DNA of 7,191 nt, taken from positions 1 through 7,191 of the forward strand of contig DATLJB010000034.1 of the NCBI GenBank assembly GCA_035539075.1. Direction: 5' to 3'. Of this stretch, positions 5,187-7,191 are shown piece by piece; the stretch's first letter is position 1, and every line of letters starts with the position of its first letter. The position numbers and the translations under genes are program-made. The DNA comes from Dongia_B sp035539075. Lineage in GTDB: Bacteria; Pseudomonadota; Alphaproteobacteria; Dongiales; Dongiaceae. The notes beneath the pieces were generated by a model. The model made no database searches. It was not told the origin of the DNA and was given only the letters and a program-made list of their open reading frames with translations.

Positions 5187-5539
5187 GACGGCGCTGCGCT
5201 GCGCTGCCGCAGCGGCAAAAAAGCGCGGCAGAACAATGACATATACAAATATGACGAATCCGTGCCGCGGGCATTTACAGCCCGAGCCCGCCTTGATACA
5301 TTCCGCCCGCTTTTAGCCCGCCAATCCGGCCGAATTGGCTGATCTTAAGCCAGACCAGCCGCTCATTCGCGCCACGCTCCCGCCCCTTGCGGAAGCCAGG
5401 CATCGCCGGATCGAGGGCGGCAAGCAGAGAGCGCACGGGCGGACAGGCGAAATGCCGGTCGCCCGCTTGTTATATGAACGCTGAGCATGACGCAGCCAGC
5501 CCATCGCATTACCGGGCAGCGCGCGAGGAATGGAATCGG
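5187..5539. other. Intergenic region upstream of prs, no gene seen
   Basis: These 353 bases hold no supported gene on either strand. GCGCT is repeated three times in tandem at 5191-5205. CTGCCGC at 5204-5210 pairs with GCGGCAG at 5225-5231 around an A-rich loop, without a following T-run, so any terminator for the preceding gene would not be of the canonical type. An A/T-rich island at 5231-5260 carries two ATGAC motifs around TATACA and is the most promoter-like composition, but I find no convincing -35. Small hairpins are TGGCT/AGCCA (5336-5340 with 5348-5352) and CGGGC/GCCCG around 5270-5285. A TTATAT at 5470-5475 is another possible -10. An upstream extension of the prs frame to 5387 lacks family similarity. 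Confidence 0.5.
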
Positions 5540-6484
<945 letters not shown>

Positions 6485-6499
6485 GGCCGCAAGCATAAT

Positions 6500-6651
6500 G
6501 GCCCGGGTCTTTTTGACCATGGGCCGCGGAATATCCGCGTCGCGCGCCGCAGGCGCCCGGCCGGGTTAATCCGATCTGGCACCCCTGGAGGCCGATCGGT
6601 CTGCCGGTTCAATACCGGACCGGCAGTGACTGCGAGATTATAGGAGCTATC
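6500..6651 (+). promoter_or_regulatory. Structured leader between prs and rplY, possible L25 autoregulatory element
   Basis: The gap holds a row of hairpins. GGCCC at 6500-6504 and GGTC at 6506-6509 pair with GACC (6515-6518) and GGGCC (6521-6525) around TTTTT. CGCGGA at 6525-6530 pairs with TCCGCG at 6534-6539. CCGATC-T-GGC at 6571-6580 pairs with GCC-GATCGG at 6591-6599 with one bulged T. CTGCCGGTTC at 6601-6610 pairs with GGACCGGCAG at 6617-6626 (one G-U pair) around AATACC. The last ends 15 nt before the ribosome site AGGAG (6642-6646) of rplY. None has a T-run after it, so they are not intrinsic terminators. Leaders controlling L25 synthesis are reported in gammaproteobacteria; a comparable role here is inferred. 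Confidence 0.4.
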
Positions 6652-7191
6652 ATGTCCGCAGTTATCAGCATCAGCGCGCAGCCCCGCGAGCGCGCCGGGA
6701 AGGGGGCCGCTCGTTCGACTCGTCGTGCAGGCCGCGTCCCCGCCGTGATTTACGGCGAAAAGCAGGAACCCACCTTGATCTCGGTGGAACCGAAGGAACT
6801 TGAACGGCTCGTGCACAAGAAGGCGTTCTTCGCCACCTTGCTCGACGTCGATCTCGCCGGCAAGAAGCATCGCGTCCTGCCGCGCGACGTGCAGTTCAAC
6901 CCGGTCACCGACGTGATCGAGCACCTCGATTTCCAGCGCATCGGCAAGGACACCAAGATCCATGTCAACGTGCCGGTGGTGGTGAAGAACGAACTCGCCG
7001 CGCCGGGCCTGAAGCGCGGCGGCGTCTTGAACCTCGTACGCCACGAGATCCCCTTCACCTGCTCGCCGGAAAACATTCCGCAGCAGATCGTCGTCGATCT
7101 CACCGGCCTCGATATCGGCGCCAGCATCCATATCAGCTCGATCGAGCTGCCGAAGGGTGCGACGCCGAATCTGCGCGAGCGTGACTTCACC
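6652..7191 (+). CDS. rplY: 50S ribosomal protein L25 / general stress protein Ctc (3' end beyond window)
   Basis: Binds 5S rRNA in the large ribosomal subunit. The 180 codons present are open to the window edge without a stop, so the gene is cut on the right; two-domain members are usually about 200-230 residues. The N-terminal 5S-binding domain spans about 4-95, with GKGAARSTRRAGRVPAVIYG (17-36) and the family's most characteristic stretch RVLPRDVQFNPVTDVIEHLDF (74-94). The C-terminal beta domain of the TL5/Ctc type starts near 100 (HVNVPVVVKNELAAPGLKRGGVLN, then IVVDLTGLDIGASIHISSIELPKG). This second domain distinguishes it from the short E. coli L25. The ATG at 6652 follows AGGAG at 6642-6646 by 5 nt. 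It lies downstream of prs; pth and ychF commonly come next in alphaproteobacteria. Confidence 0.96.
   Translation, partial: MSAVISISAQPRERAGKGAARSTRRAGRVPAVIYGEKQEPTLISVEPKELERLVHKKAFFATLLDVDLAGKKHRVLPRDVQFNPVTDVIEHLDFQRIGKDTKIHVNVPVVVKNELAAPGLKRGGVLNLVRHEIPFTCSPENIPQQIVVDLTGLDIGASIHISSIELPKGATPNLRERDFT

Noticed and set aside
5204..5231. Hairpin after the microprotein as intrinsic terminator
   Set aside because: The 7-bp stem has its A-run inside the loop and no T-run after it, so it does not fit the intrinsic type on the plus strand.
5387..5539. N-terminal extension of PRPP synthetase by 51 residues
   Set aside because: The family begins at MKILTGN-like sequence and the ATG at 5540 has its own ribosome site.
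6500..6525. Hairpin after prs as intrinsic terminator
   Set aside because: The T-run is in the loop and not after the stem; prs and rplY may well be co-transcribed.

Overview
The window comes from a GC-rich alphaproteobacterium, most likely of the Rhodospirillales type. The evidence is the gene content and order (YbjN-domain gene followed by proC, a TetR-like regulator followed by a phasin, prs followed by a long two-domain rplY/ctc), the strong codon bias that throws long antisense shadow ORFs, and clear AGGAG-type ribosome binding sites. All genes I can support lie on the plus strand. It reads mostly as ordinary chromosomal DNA, and I see no defence island, integrase, CRISPR array, rRNA or tRNA.

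Layout. Positions 1-100 hold an inverted-repeat-rich stretch that looks like the end of a REP-like or other small repeat. Next is a tight two-gene unit, a YbjN-domain protein and proC (last step of proline synthesis), with 6 nt between them. A 318-nt gap with a 17-bp tandem repeat and a weak promoter leads to a TetR/COQ9-fold regulator with an unusual basic tail. It is followed by a phasin (PHA-granule coat protein). The phasin promoter carries three near-identical TGC-N3-GCA palindromes, which I interpret as a PhaR-type operator. The phasin is followed by an elaborate set of four hairpins, including two intrinsic terminators and a hairpin with a C-rich loop that could be a 3'UTR or a small RNA.

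The next block has a CsaA-like tRNA-binding-domain protein with a GTG start, then an M24-fold protein that has lost all five metal ligands and resembles the ectoine hydrolase/creatinase-like branch. A 22-residue single-membrane-segment microprotein with a very good ribosome binding site follows it closely. After a 353-nt gap without a gene comes prs (PRPP synthetase). A structured leader then precedes rplY (ribosomal protein L25/Ctc), which runs off the right edge. In many alphaproteobacteria pth and ychF follow next.

Functionally, the central part concerns carbon storage (phasin, its operator and a nearby regulator) and the right part core metabolism and translation (PRPP, L25). The most worthwhile unexplained items are the phasin operator architecture, the structured RNA downstream of the phasin, the overlooked microprotein, the metal-less M24 protein and the leader of rplY.
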